Shown piece by piece: positions 25,940 to 33,924 of a stretch of DNA of 63,440 bases. Source of the stretch: Methylaequor sp002691245. GTDB taxonomy: Bacteria; Pseudomonadota; Alphaproteobacteria; Methylaequorales; Methylaequoraceae. The stretch's first letter is position 1; each line of letters begins with the position of its first letter. The DNA lies in NCBI GenBank assembly GCA_002691245.1, contig NZHH01000035.1, forward strand, positions 1-63,440. The letters are read 5' to 3'. A program made the translations under genes and the position numbers. The notes below the pieces were generated by a model. That model made no database searches, was not told the origin of the DNA, and was given only the letters and a program-made list of their open reading frames with translations.

Positions 25940-28024
25940 ATGTTTGATATATCAACTGTCGAGTTGGACTGGAAGGGTCTTTCTCTTAAATTAGAAACGG
26001 GTCTAGTTGCTAGACAAGCCGACGGTGCTGTAACCTGTACACTTGGAGGAACAGTAGTTCTATGTACAGTATCTGCATCTAGAGAGGTTGATAATGGAAA
26101 AGACTTTTTTCCGTTATCAGTACATTATATTGAAAAAGCGTATTCTGCAGGAAAAATTCCTGGAGGTTTTTTTAAAAGAGAGGGCAGACCTGCTGAAAAT
26201 GAAATCCTTAGTTCTCGACTTATCGATAGACCTATACGACCACTGTTCCACAGCGATTTCAAGAATGAAACCCAAGTAATTTGTACTGTAATTAATTATG
26301 ACGGAGAAAATGATCCGTCTGTCTGCGCTATGATCGGAGCTTCAGCGGCAATTACAATATCAGGCTTACCTTTTCTTGGTCCACTGGCATGTGCAAGAGT
26401 TGGGTATATGGATGGAGAGTACATATTAAACCCAACTAAAGATGAACAAAAAGAGAGTGAACTTGATCTTGTTGTTGCAGGTACAAGAGAAGGTGTCCTC
26501 ATGGTAGAGTCGGAAGCTGATCAGCTTGATGAAAAAATTATGTTAGGAGCCGTTCAATTTGGGTTTAAAGAGTTTCAGATTGTGATAGATAAGATAATTG
26601 AACTGGCTGAAAAATCCGCTAAGGAGTCCTGGAAACTTCCAGAAAAAACTGAATCTAGTTTCTTTAAAAAATTACAAGATTTAACAATAAAAGAAATCGC
26701 TCCGCTCTATAAGATAAAAGAAAAAAAACAAAGAAATGAATCATTAAATGAGGCAAGAAAAAAAATTGTTGAGTCATTCAATGAAGAGTCTGAAGAAGAT
26801 TTAATGTTAAAAGATGAGATAAAACAAATTGAGAAAGATATTGTTAGATCATCAATAATAAAAACAAAAAAAAGGATTGATGGAAGAGGGCTTGACGATG
26901 TTAGGGCTATAGATGTAAGAGTTGATTTCCTGGAGAACGTTCACGGAAGTGCCTTATTTACAAGGGGCGAAACTCAAGCACTGGTAGCAACAACACTTGG
27001 AACAACATCGGATGAACAAATGCTAGATACTTTAGATGGTGATTCAAAAGCAAAATTTATGTTGCACTATAACTTTCCTCCATTTTCTGTTAATGAAGTA
27101 GGAAGAATTGGGTCAACAGGTCGAAGAGAGGTTGGTCATGGAAAGTTAGCTTGGAGAGCAATAAACCCAGTATTGAAGAAAGCAGACGAATTTCCTTATA
27201 CTATTAGAGTTGTTTCCGAAATTACAGAATCAAATGGATCCTCATCAATGGCGACAGTTTGTGGATCTTCTTTGGCATTAATGGATGCAGGTGTTCCTCT
27301 GGAAAAACCTATTGCAGGTATTGCTATGGGCCTTATTAAAGAAGAAAATGATTTTGTTGTGTTAACTGATATACTTGGAGATGAAGATCACCTTGGTGAT
27401 ATGGACTTTAAAGTGGCTGGAACGGAAGATGGCATTACATCTCTTCAAATGGATATAAAAGTTGACGGAATAACAAATGAGATTATGAAGCAATCTCTTT
27501 CAAAAGCATATAATGCTAGAATTCATATTTTAAAAGAGATGAACAAGGTACTAAAAAAACCAAGGTCAGAAACAAAATCAAATACACCTCAAATAATTAA
27601 GATCAAAATAGATAAATCAAAAATTAGAGAAGTTATTGGATCAGGAGGGAAAGTAATAAAAGATATTTGTGAGAAGTCCGGTGCTAAAGTTGAAATAGAT
27701 GATGATGGGGTGGTTACAATATTTGCATCTAAATTGACTGAGAGCAATATAGCTAACGATATGATAAATGATATAGTTGCAGAGCCGGAGGTTGGCAAAA
27801 TATATGAAGGAAAGGTTGTGAAAACAACAGATTTTGGTGCTTTTGTTAATTTTATGGGAAGTAGAGACGGTCTAGTTCATATCAGCCAATTAAAAAATGA
27901 AAGAGTGGAAAAAACAACAGATGTTGTCAAAGAAGGAGAGATTGTTAAAGTAAAAGTTATTGGTGTTGATGAGAGAGGAAAAGTGAAGCTAAGTATTAAA
28001 GACGTTCAAAATGAAAAAGATTGA
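25940..28024 (+). CDS. pnp: Polyribonucleotide nucleotidyltransferase (PNPase)
   Basis: PNPase is the 3'-5' phosphorolytic exoribonuclease of mRNA decay. The 694-residue protein has two RNase PH domains (first with FKREGRPAENEILSSRLIDRPIRPLF, second with RGETQALVATTLGT, FPPFSVNEVGRIGSTGRREVGHGKLAWRA and VVSEITESNGSSSMATVCGSSLALMDAG), a helical linker, a KH domain (IREVIGSGGKVIKDICEKSGAKVEI) and an S1 domain (VGKIYEGKVVKTTDFGAFVNFMGSRDGLVHISQL). Full and typical. The 3' end overlaps the next gene by 14 bases. Confidence 0.97.
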   Translation: MFDISTVELDWKGLSLKLETGLVARQADGAVTCTLGGTVVLCTVSASREVDNGKDFFPLSVHYIEKAYSAGKIPGGFFKREGRPAENEILSSRLIDRPIRPLFHSDFKNETQVICTVINYDGENDPSVCAMIGASAAITISGLPFLGPLACARVGYMDGEYILNPTKDEQKESELDLVVAGTREGVLMVESEADQLDEKIMLGAVQFGFKEFQIVIDKIIELAEKSAKESWKLPEKTESSFFKKLQDLTIKEIAPLYKIKEKKQRNESLNEARKKIVESFNEESEEDLMLKDEIKQIEKDIVRSSIIKTKKRIDGRGLDDVRAIDVRVDFLENVHGSALFTRGETQALVATTLGTTSDEQMLDTLDGDSKAKFMLHYNFPPFSVNEVGRIGSTGRREVGHGKLAWRAINPVLKKADEFPYTIRVVSEITESNGSSSMATVCGSSLALMDAGVPLEKPIAGIAMGLIKEENDFVVLTDILGDEDHLGDMDFKVAGTEDGITSLQMDIKVDGITNEIMKQSLSKAYNARIHILKEMNKVLKKPRSETKSNTPQIIKIKIDKSKIREVIGSGGKVIKDICEKSGAKVEIDDDGVVTIFASKLTESNIANDMINDIVAEPEVGKIYEGKVVKTTDFGAFVNFMGSRDGLVHISQLKNERVEKTTDVVKEGEIVKVKVIGVDERGKVKLSIKDVQNEKD

Positions 28025-29411
28025 CTCTATTATTTTGTCAGGAAAAGAATCACTTCCTCTGATTGAAGGGGGTAAGGGTATAGCAGTAAGCAGTGGTGAA
28101 AGTTCGGGAGCTTGGGCTAAAGCAGGGGGTGTTGGAACGTTCTCTGGGGTTAATGCAGACTCATACGATCAAGAAGGAAATTTAATCCCACAAATTTATA
28201 AAGAAAGAACTAGATCAGGAAGACACAGAGAGTTGGTGGATTTTTCTGTTTCGGGAGCTGTAGAACAAGCAAAAATTGCAAGAGACATAGCGGGAAATCA
28301 GGCGCCAATTCATATCAATATTCTTTGGGAAATGGCTGCGGCAGAGGAAATTTTAATAAGAACTCTTGAGAAAGCAGGAAATATAATAGACGGGGTTACT
28401 TGTGGTGCTGGTATGCCATATAAATTATCAGAGATAGCTGCAAGATACGGAATTTATTATTACCCAATTGTTTCTTCGGCAAGAGCTTTTAATGCCTTAT
28501 GGAAGAGATCTTACAGAAAAACTGCAGATTATCTCGGCGGTGTCGTTTATGAAGACCCCTGGCTTGCAGGTGGACACAACGGCCTGTCTAACAGTGAGGA
28601 TCCTTTATCACCTCAACCACCCTATCCAAGGGTAAGAGACCTGAGGTCATTAATGAATGAATTCAAGCTAGAAAGTGTTCCAATTATTATGGCCGGCGGA
28701 GTTTGGAATTTATCTGAGTGGGAGGATTGGATAGATAATCCAGAAATAGGAAAGATTGCTTTTCAATTTGGAACTAGGCCTCTACTCACTGAAGAGAGTC
28801 CAATTCCGGAAGCTTGGAAGAAGAGACTCTTGACAATTAAAAAAGGAGAAGTAAGTCTTCATAAATTTAGTCCAACTGGTTTTTATTCTTCAGCAGTAAA
28901 GAATGAATTTCTTCAAGAACTAGAAGAAAGGTCAGAAAGACAGACTCCTTTTTTAAAAGAACAAACCAATGAATTTAACGAAAAAATAGAAATAGGACCA
29001 AGAAAAAGAACATTTTATGTTAAACATTCTGACAAATCAAAAATTTTAGATTGGATAAAAAAGGGTTTCTCAAAACCAATGACCACGCCTAACGATACAT
29101 TAATTTGGGTTACGATCAAAAAAGCAAGTCAAATAGTAAAAGACCAGATTGATTGTATGGGATGTCTGTCTCAATGTTTGTTTAGTAATTGGTCTCAAGG
29201 TGAGGCGGGAACAACTGGAAAGAAAGCTGACCCTAGGTCTTTCTGTATTCAAAAAACACTTCAGAATATTAGCCACGGGATTTCAAACTTGGAAAATCAA
29301 TTGATGTTTGCAGGACATTCTGTTTATAGATTTGCTTTAGACCCTTTTTATAAAGGTGGATTTATCCCAAAAGTGAATCAACTAGTTGACAGAATAATGA
29401 AGGGATTATAA
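28011..29411 (+). CDS. Nitronate monooxygenase-family flavoprotein
   Basis: This 466-residue protein is related to nitronate monooxygenase (2-nitropropane dioxygenase), an FMN TIM-barrel family. Marks are GGVGTFSGVNADSY, CGAGMPYKLSEIAARYGIYYYPIVSSARA, the active-site-like LAGGHNGLSNSEDP and IMAGGVWNLSEWEDW with FQFGTRPLLTEESP. An extra C-terminal part contains a cysteine cluster (CMGCLSQC, near residue 381) that could bind metal or a cluster; this is not part of the classic enzyme. It is coupled to pnp by a 14-base overlap and lies just before irr. Natural substrate unknown. Confidence 0.8.
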   Translation: MKKIDSIILSGKESLPLIEGGKGIAVSSGESSGAWAKAGGVGTFSGVNADSYDQEGNLIPQIYKERTRSGRHRELVDFSVSGAVEQAKIARDIAGNQAPIHINILWEMAAAEEILIRTLEKAGNIIDGVTCGAGMPYKLSEIAARYGIYYYPIVSSARAFNALWKRSYRKTADYLGGVVYEDPWLAGGHNGLSNSEDPLSPQPPYPRVRDLRSLMNEFKLESVPIIMAGGVWNLSEWEDWIDNPEIGKIAFQFGTRPLLTEESPIPEAWKKRLLTIKKGEVSLHKFSPTGFYSSAVKNEFLQELEERSERQTPFLKEQTNEFNEKIEIGPRKRTFYVKHSDKSKILDWIKKGFSKPMTTPNDTLIWVTIKKASQIVKDQIDCMGCLSQCLFSNWSQGEAGTTGKKADPRSFCIQKTLQNISHGISNLENQLMFAGHSVYRFALDPFYKGGFIPKVNQLVDRIMKGL

Positions 29412-29426
29412 TTTTAAATTAGATTT

Positions 29427-29843
29427 GTGATGAAAAATGAATACATAAAAAATGCACTTGAGCTTTTAAAAAAGTCTCCCCTAAAAGCTACCAACCAAAG
29501 ATTAAATATAATTAAACTTCTGTTTAAAAACGGTCCAGCACATTTCACCGCTGAAGAGGTCCATCATGAAGTTAATAGAAAAAAAATTAAAGTCTCATTG
29601 GCAACAATCTATAACTGTCTCAATCAATTTAAGGATTATGGAATAGTTAAAGTTGTTAAGACTTCTAGCGACAAGGTTTATTTTGATACTAATATCATTG
29701 ATCACCACCACTTTTACTGTCAAAAATCTGAACAATTAATCGATATTAATAAGAATTACTTAAAAATATCAAAGTTGCCCAAATTACCAAAAGGAAAAAG
29801 ATTTAAATCAGTTGATGTTGTAATTAACATAACAGAAGAATAA
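29427..29843 (+). CDS. irr: Irr-type Fur-family regulator
   Basis: This 138-residue winged-helix regulator is the second Fur-family member in the window. KATNQRLNIIKLLFKNGPAHFTAEEVHHEV and SLATIYNCLNQFKDYGIV form the DNA-binding domain. YFDTNIIDHHHFYCQKSEQLIDI carries the HHH motif of Irr, a heme/iron-status sensor of Alphaproteobacteria, rather than the metal and CxxC pattern of Fur. Irr proteins repress iron-rich pathways when iron is scarce. No DNA target was identified here. It lies 15 bases after the flavoprotein gene and may share its transcript. Confidence 0.85.
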   Translation: MMKNEYIKNALELLKKSPLKATNQRLNIIKLLFKNGPAHFTAEEVHHEVNRKKIKVSLATIYNCLNQFKDYGIVKVVKTSSDKVYFDTNIIDHHHFYCQKSEQLIDINKNYLKISKLPKLPKGKRFKSVDVVINITEE

Positions 29844-29876
29844 ATAAAAACTCTAATTGCTTAAAATCTCTCACAA

Positions 29877-30359
29877 CTAAAAACCCCATAAATCTTGCTT
29901 CTTAACCCATCCTTTAGTTTTTTGCTCCTTCACCAAACACCAGTTTGATTCACATTTCTCACATTTTAAAACATAACTTTTTTTAACTAAAGCAATTTTT
30001 TTCGATTCCATGTCAGGAAATTTAAAAATATATCCTTGTTCTTTTATCATGATAACATACTGTTGATCTGATAACTGAGAATCAGAAATCCAACCTGAAA
30101 TTCCTTGATAATCAGAAACCTTTTTCCAGTTTTCAAACCTTTTTATGATCTTCAAAGGATATCCTTTCTTATATATTTTATAAATTTTAAGATGATTTAA
30201 TCCTGGACCGTTTCTCACGTTTACCTCATTAAATTTTGTTGTCATAAATTTTTTTTTTGTTTCAGATCTAACAACATTTGGTGATATATTCAAAAAAAAG
30301 TATATCAAATAAACAAAAATTATAATTTTTATGGCATTAAATAACTTCATAATTCTCAT
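29877..30359 (-). CDS. Exported bacterial SH3-domain protein
   Basis: This 160-residue protein has a signal peptide (IKIIIFVYLIYFFLNISPNVVRS) and two bacterial SH3-like repeats: FNEVNVRNGPGLNHLKIYKIYKKGYPLKIIKRFENWKKVSDYQGISGWIS, and a second ending LVKEQKTKGWVKKQDLWGF. Such proteins bind peptidoglycan or other periplasmic ligands. The start is at 30359 or 30350; either way its 5' end overlaps that of the divergent dehydrogenase by 20-29 bases. That head-to-head arrangement with the dehydrogenase is common in Alphaproteobacteria; the overlap is not. Confidence 0.82.
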   Translation of the reverse strand: MRIMKLFNAIKIIIFVYLIYFFLNISPNVVRSETKKKFMTTKFNEVNVRNGPGLNHLKIYKIYKKGYPLKIIKRFENWKKVSDYQGISGWISDSQLSDQQYVIMIKEQGYIFKFPDMESKKIALVKKSYVLKCEKCESNWCLVKEQKTKGWVKKQDLWGF

Positions 30360-31317
30360 TACAAGAAAATTACCAGAAAAGATAGAAAAAAAATTAAAAC
30401 AAAAATTTAAAGTTATTCTAAATAAATCTGATAAGAAGCTTTCTTACAATGAGTTAAAAAAAAAAATTCAAAATATAGACATCCTTGTGCCCTGTGTGTC
30501 AGATACAATTGATGGTTCAATAATTAAATCAGGAAAAAAACTAAAATTGATAGCTAACTTTGGAAATGGTGTTGATAACCTCGATTTAGTTACAGCTAAG
30601 GAACAGGGTGTAATAGTAACAAATACCCCTGATGTATTAACAGAAGATACTGCTGATCTTGTTTTAACAATGATTTTGATGATAAGTCGTAAAGTAATTG
30701 ACGCACAAAAAAAATTAATGTCAGGTAATTGGTCAGGATGGGGTCCTAGTGAGACAATGGGTAAAAGAATTAAAGGACAGAATATTGGGATTATAGGTAT
30801 GGGAAGAATTGGATGTGCAGTGGCAAATAGATTAAAAATATTAGGTGGAAAAATTCTTTACCATAATAGAAAACGCTTGAATAAATCAATTGAAAAGAAA
30901 TATTCAGCGCAATTTTTTTCAGATTTAGATTTGATGATTTCAAAATCTGATATAATAAGTATTCATTGTCCTTACACACCTGAAACATTCCATCTTTTAT
31001 CTAAGAAACGATTAAAATTATTAAAGAGAAATTGTATTGTAATCAATACTTCAAGAGGGGAGATTATAGATGAGCAAGCCTTAGCTATTTTACTTCACCA
31101 GAAAAAAATTGGTGGAGCCGGACTTGATGTGTTTGAACATGAACCTCAAATCACTCCCAGTTTGCTTGATTCTCAAAATGTTGTTTTGTTACCTCATATA
31201 AGTTCTGCAACCATAGAAAGTAGGGTTGCAATGGGTGAGAGGGTCATAAAAAACATAGAATTTTTTAACAATAGAAAACGCCCACCTGATCTTGTTAATA
31301 AACCTTACTATGATTGA
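30331..31317 (+). CDS. D-2-hydroxyacid dehydrogenase (glyoxylate reductase-like)
   Basis: This 328-residue NAD(P)-dependent enzyme has the dinucleotide motif NIGIIGMGRIGCAVANRLK (about residues 150-168), the catalytic arginine in INTSRGEIIDEQAL, glutamate in DVFEHEP and histidine in LLPHISSAT. Family members reduce glyoxylate, hydroxypyruvate or other 2-oxoacids; GyaR-type glyoxylate reductase is the best fit by overall sequence. The start at 30331 lies inside the oppositely oriented SH3 gene. Confidence 0.88.
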   Translation: MALNNFIILITRKLPEKIEKKLKQKFKVILNKSDKKLSYNELKKKIQNIDILVPCVSDTIDGSIIKSGKKLKLIANFGNGVDNLDLVTAKEQGVIVTNTPDVLTEDTADLVLTMILMISRKVIDAQKKLMSGNWSGWGPSETMGKRIKGQNIGIIGMGRIGCAVANRLKILGGKILYHNRKRLNKSIEKKYSAQFFSDLDLMISKSDIISIHCPYTPETFHLLSKKRLKLLKRNCIVINTSRGEIIDEQALAILLHQKKIGGAGLDVFEHEPQITPSLLDSQNVVLLPHISSATIESRVAMGERVIKNIEFFNNRKRPPDLVNKPYYD

Positions 31318-31322
31318 TTGTT

Positions 31323-32075
31323 TCAGTTACAAATTTTACACTCTCTATTTTTTTTTATAGAAATTTTTTTCATGTCTAAATTAATACAATCTAATAAAAT
31401 AAATTCTTTAAAACTAGTTTTTAAACCGAGAATATAATTTATTGTTAGATTTGCCTGAATTAAGCCGGCTAAACCGGCAACAGAAGAGATGATCCCCATC
31501 TCATCACAACTTGCCTCATTATCATTGGTCAGTTCAGGAAATATGCATTTGTAGCATGGATTATCATTGTCCAACCAAGGTGCTAGCATAAAAGCTTGAA
31601 TATCAAAATTTTGAATGGCTGCTGATACCAATATTTTCTTATGATCATGACAGTATTTATTTATTAATAACCTAGATTCAAAATTATCCGTACAGTCCAA
31701 AACTATTGCTTTTTTATTAATAAAGTTATGAATATTTTTGGAAGTTACTTTCTCATCGAAATAATTAGCTTCTGCCAAACTATTTATCTCTTTAATTTTC
31801 TTTGAAAGAACTTTAGATTTTTTCTTTCCAATATCTTTTTCTGTAAACAATGTTTGTCTATTGAGGTTACTAATAGAAACTGAGTCGAAATCTACTAAAT
31901 TAAAATTAGATATTCCACTCATTGACAAATATTGAGCAACAGAAGTTCCTAAACCACCACAGCCAATTACACAAATCTCTGATTTTATGATCTTATCTTG
32001 ACCTTCAATTCCCACTTGATCCATAATCATTTGTCTTGAATACTTTTCAAAGAAGTGTTTATCTTTTTTAATCAT
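31323..32075 (-). CDS. MoeB/ThiF-family sulfur-carrier adenylyltransferase
   Basis: This E1-like enzyme adenylates the C-terminus of a ubiquitin-fold sulfur carrier (MoaD or ThiS). The 250-residue protein has the ATP site CVIGCGGLGTSVAQYLSMSGI (about residues 32-52), DFDSVSISNLNRQTLF, DCTDNFESRLLIN, the zinc cysteine pairs (CYKC near residue 172 and CKIC at the C-terminus) and EASCDEMGIISSVAGLAG. There is no rhodanese domain. MoeB and ThiF cannot be separated by sequence here. It overlaps cysK by 8 bases, forming a sulfur-mobilisation operon. Confidence 0.85.
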   Translation of the reverse strand: MIKKDKHFFEKYSRQMIMDQVGIEGQDKIIKSEICVIGCGGLGTSVAQYLSMSGISNFNLVDFDSVSISNLNRQTLFTEKDIGKKKSKVLSKKIKEINSLAEANYFDEKVTSKNIHNFINKKAIVLDCTDNFESRLLINKYCHDHKKILVSAAIQNFDIQAFMLAPWLDNDNPCYKCIFPELTNDNEASCDEMGIISSVAGLAGLIQANLTINYILGLKTSFKEFILLDCINLDMKKISIKKNRECKICN

Positions 32076-33027
32076 CTATTAATTCTGAAAATAATTGAGT
32101 GGACAGATATCTTTCTGCAAAAGAAGGAAGAATTATAATAGTGTTTTTACTTTTCATAGAGATATCCTCATTGATCTCTATGGCTGCTGAGAGTGCTGCT
32201 CCTGAAGAAATACCACCTGCAATTCCCTCAAATTTAGCTAAGATTCTTGCATAATAGAATGCAGAATTATTACTTATAGATAAAACTTTATCAATATATT
32301 GAAGATCTAAATTTTTTGGTAAAAATCCTGCGCCAATTCCTTGAATCAAATGTTCTCCAGGATTTGAACCACTAATTACAGCTGAATCCTCTGGTTCTAC
32401 GGCTACAATTGAAATGGAATTATTTTTTTCTTTTAAGTATTTTCCAACTCCAGAAACTGTACCTCCTGTACCCACTCCTGATATAAAACAATCAATCTTT
32501 CCTTCACAGCTTGACCATATTTCTTGAGCTGTTGTCAAATAGTGTATTTCAGGATTAGCTTCATTTTCAAATTGGTTGAGTATTACACTATTCGGAATTT
32601 TATTTTTCAATTCCTGTGCTTTTTGGATAGCACCAGTCATTCCATTTTTTTTTGGAGTAAGAATTAATTCTGCACCTAAAAATTTAAGCATTTTCTTTCT
32701 TTCTAATGACATGCTATCTGGCATTGTGAGTATTAATCTATAACCCCTAGATGCACAAATAAAGGCTAATGCTATTCCTGTGTTTCCTGATGTTGGTTCG
32801 ATAATTACTGAATTTGGATTAATTGTTTTTTCTTTTTCAGCATTGTTAATCATAGCTAAGCCTATTCTGTCTTTTACTGAACCAAGAGGATTGAAAGACT
32901 CAAGTTTAGCAATAATATTTCCATGAAATCCTAATTTTTTTTTTAAACCATCTAATCGCACCATAGGTGTATTTCCAATGGTTTCGTCAATTGAATTGAA
33001 TATTTTAGATGATTTGTTAAATAACAA
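32068..33027 (-). CDS. cysK: Cysteine synthase (O-acetylserine sulfhydrylase)
   Basis: This PLP enzyme makes cysteine from O-acetylserine and sulfide. The 319-residue protein has NPLGSVKDRIGLAMI with the PLP lysine near residue 51, EPTSGNTGIALAF (substrate loop), SGVGTGGTVSGVGKYL (phosphate-binding glycines) and SSGAALSAA. The sequence fits CysK better than CysM. It lies between an Rrf2 regulator and the MoeB/ThiF gene, which suggests cysteine-responsive control of the operon. Confidence 0.94.
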   Translation of the reverse strand: MLFNKSSKIFNSIDETIGNTPMVRLDGLKKKLGFHGNIIAKLESFNPLGSVKDRIGLAMINNAEKEKTINPNSVIIEPTSGNTGIALAFICASRGYRLILTMPDSMSLERKKMLKFLGAELILTPKKNGMTGAIQKAQELKNKIPNSVILNQFENEANPEIHYLTTAQEIWSSCEGKIDCFISGVGTGGTVSGVGKYLKEKNNSISIVAVEPEDSAVISGSNPGEHLIQGIGAGFLPKNLDLQYIDKVLSISNNSAFYYARILAKFEGIAGGISSGAALSAAIEINEDISMKSKNTIIILPSFAERYLSTQLFSELIDD

Positions 33028-33460
33028 AGTCGACTTTCTTGGAGTTAGATTTTTGAATTTTCTTATTTTTTGCTAATTTACAAATATCCTCAACTGAAAT
33101 ATCGGTAAAGCTTGCTATACATTTATCCTTAATGTTGCTGATGATTGGAAGTATGATGCTTTGTGAGAGATTAGAATTAAAAATTTTCTTTTCTGTTTCA
33201 TCATCTGCAACACAACTAATTATTTTAGACAATTTTATTTTACGTCTCTCTTTTGCCAGACTATAACCACCTTTAGGTCCTCTTGATCCAATTAAAACCC
33301 GATTTTTAACTAACATTTGTAATGTTTGCTCGAGGTATCTTTTTGGAATACCTTGTCTTTTTGCAATAGCTTCATTTTGGACTGGATGAGGTCCTGAGTT
33401 TAGAGCAATATCTACAACTGCTTCAATTGCATATATAATTTTTTTTTGTATTTTAAACAA
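33017..33460 (-). CDS. Rrf2-family regulator of cysteine/sulfur metabolism (CymR-like)
   Basis: The start is taken as TTG at 33460, because AGGA lies just upstream and the conserved Rrf2 N-terminus (IQKKIIYAIEAVVDIALNSG) begins there; an ATG at 33535 would sit deep within dut. The 147-residue protein has the Rrf2 winged helix (IAKRQGIPKRYLEQTLQMLVKNRVLIGSRGPKGGYSLAK). The three closely spaced cysteines of IscR are not present in the usual pattern, so it is unlikely to hold IscR's [2Fe-2S] cluster. Overlap with cysK by 11 bases supports a CymR-like role. Confidence 0.83.
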   Translation of the reverse strand: MFKIQKKIIYAIEAVVDIALNSGPHPVQNEAIAKRQGIPKRYLEQTLQMLVKNRVLIGSRGPKGGYSLAKERRKIKLSKIISCVADDETEKKIFNSNLSQSIILPIISNIKDKCIASFTDISVEDICKLAKNKKIQKSNSKKVDFVI

Positions 33461-33465
33461 GTTAA

Positions 33466-33469
33466 TCCT
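33466..33469 (-). promoter_or_regulatory. Shine-Dalgarno (AGGA) deciding the TTG start of the Rrf2 gene
   Basis: On the minus strand AGGA sits 5 bases ahead of TTG (33460-33458) and overlaps the dut stop codon TAG (33470-33468). This gives terminate-and-reinitiate geometry between dut and the regulator. Confidence 0.55.
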
Positions 33470-33914
33470 ATGTAATTCCGGTTGACCCAAAACCTCCTGA
33501 GCCTCTATCAGAGCTATCAAGATCTTTTGACTCAACCAATTTTATATTTGGCAATTTCATAAATATTAATTGAGCTATTCGCATGCCTCTGTTTATGATA
33601 AATTTTTCAGTTCCGTGATTAATTAATATTACACAAATTTCACCTCTGTAGTCTGCATCAATAGTCCCGGGTGAATTTAAAACCGTCACACAATTCTTTA
33701 GTGCTATCCCAGATCTTGGCCTTACTTGCGCCTCTAGATCATTTGGCATTTGAAGTGCAAATCCGCAAGGAATAAGAAACGATTTATTAGGATTGATGAT
33801 AATTTCTTCACAGTTTGCTGCTAACAAATCAAAGCCAGCACTTCCATCGGTAGCCTTTTTAATCTGGTATAAATCTTTGCCATTTTTAAGATATTTAAAT
33901 AAAATTTGATGCAT
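33468..33914 (-). CDS. dut: Deoxyuridine 5'-triphosphate nucleotidohydrolase (dUTPase)
   Basis: dUTPase hydrolyses dUTP to dUMP, keeping uracil out of DNA. The ATG at 33914 gives 148 residues (MHQILFKYLKNG), the normal trimeric dUTPase length; the frame stays open into coaBC but upstream residues are a lysine-rich artefact. Motifs are TDGSAGFDLLA (I), RPRSGIAL (II), VLNSPGTIDADYRGEI (III, catalytic aspartate), RGMRIAQLIF (IV) and RGSGGFGSTG (V). It follows coaBC by 10 bases, the usual coaBC-dut pair. Confidence 0.95.
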   Translation of the reverse strand: MHQILFKYLKNGKDLYQIKKATDGSAGFDLLAANCEEIIINPNKSFLIPCGFALQMPNDLEAQVRPRSGIALKNCVTVLNSPGTIDADYRGEICVILINHGTEKFIINRGMRIAQLIFMKLPNIKLVESKDLDSSDRGSGGFGSTGIT

Positions 33915-33924
33915 ATATATTAAT

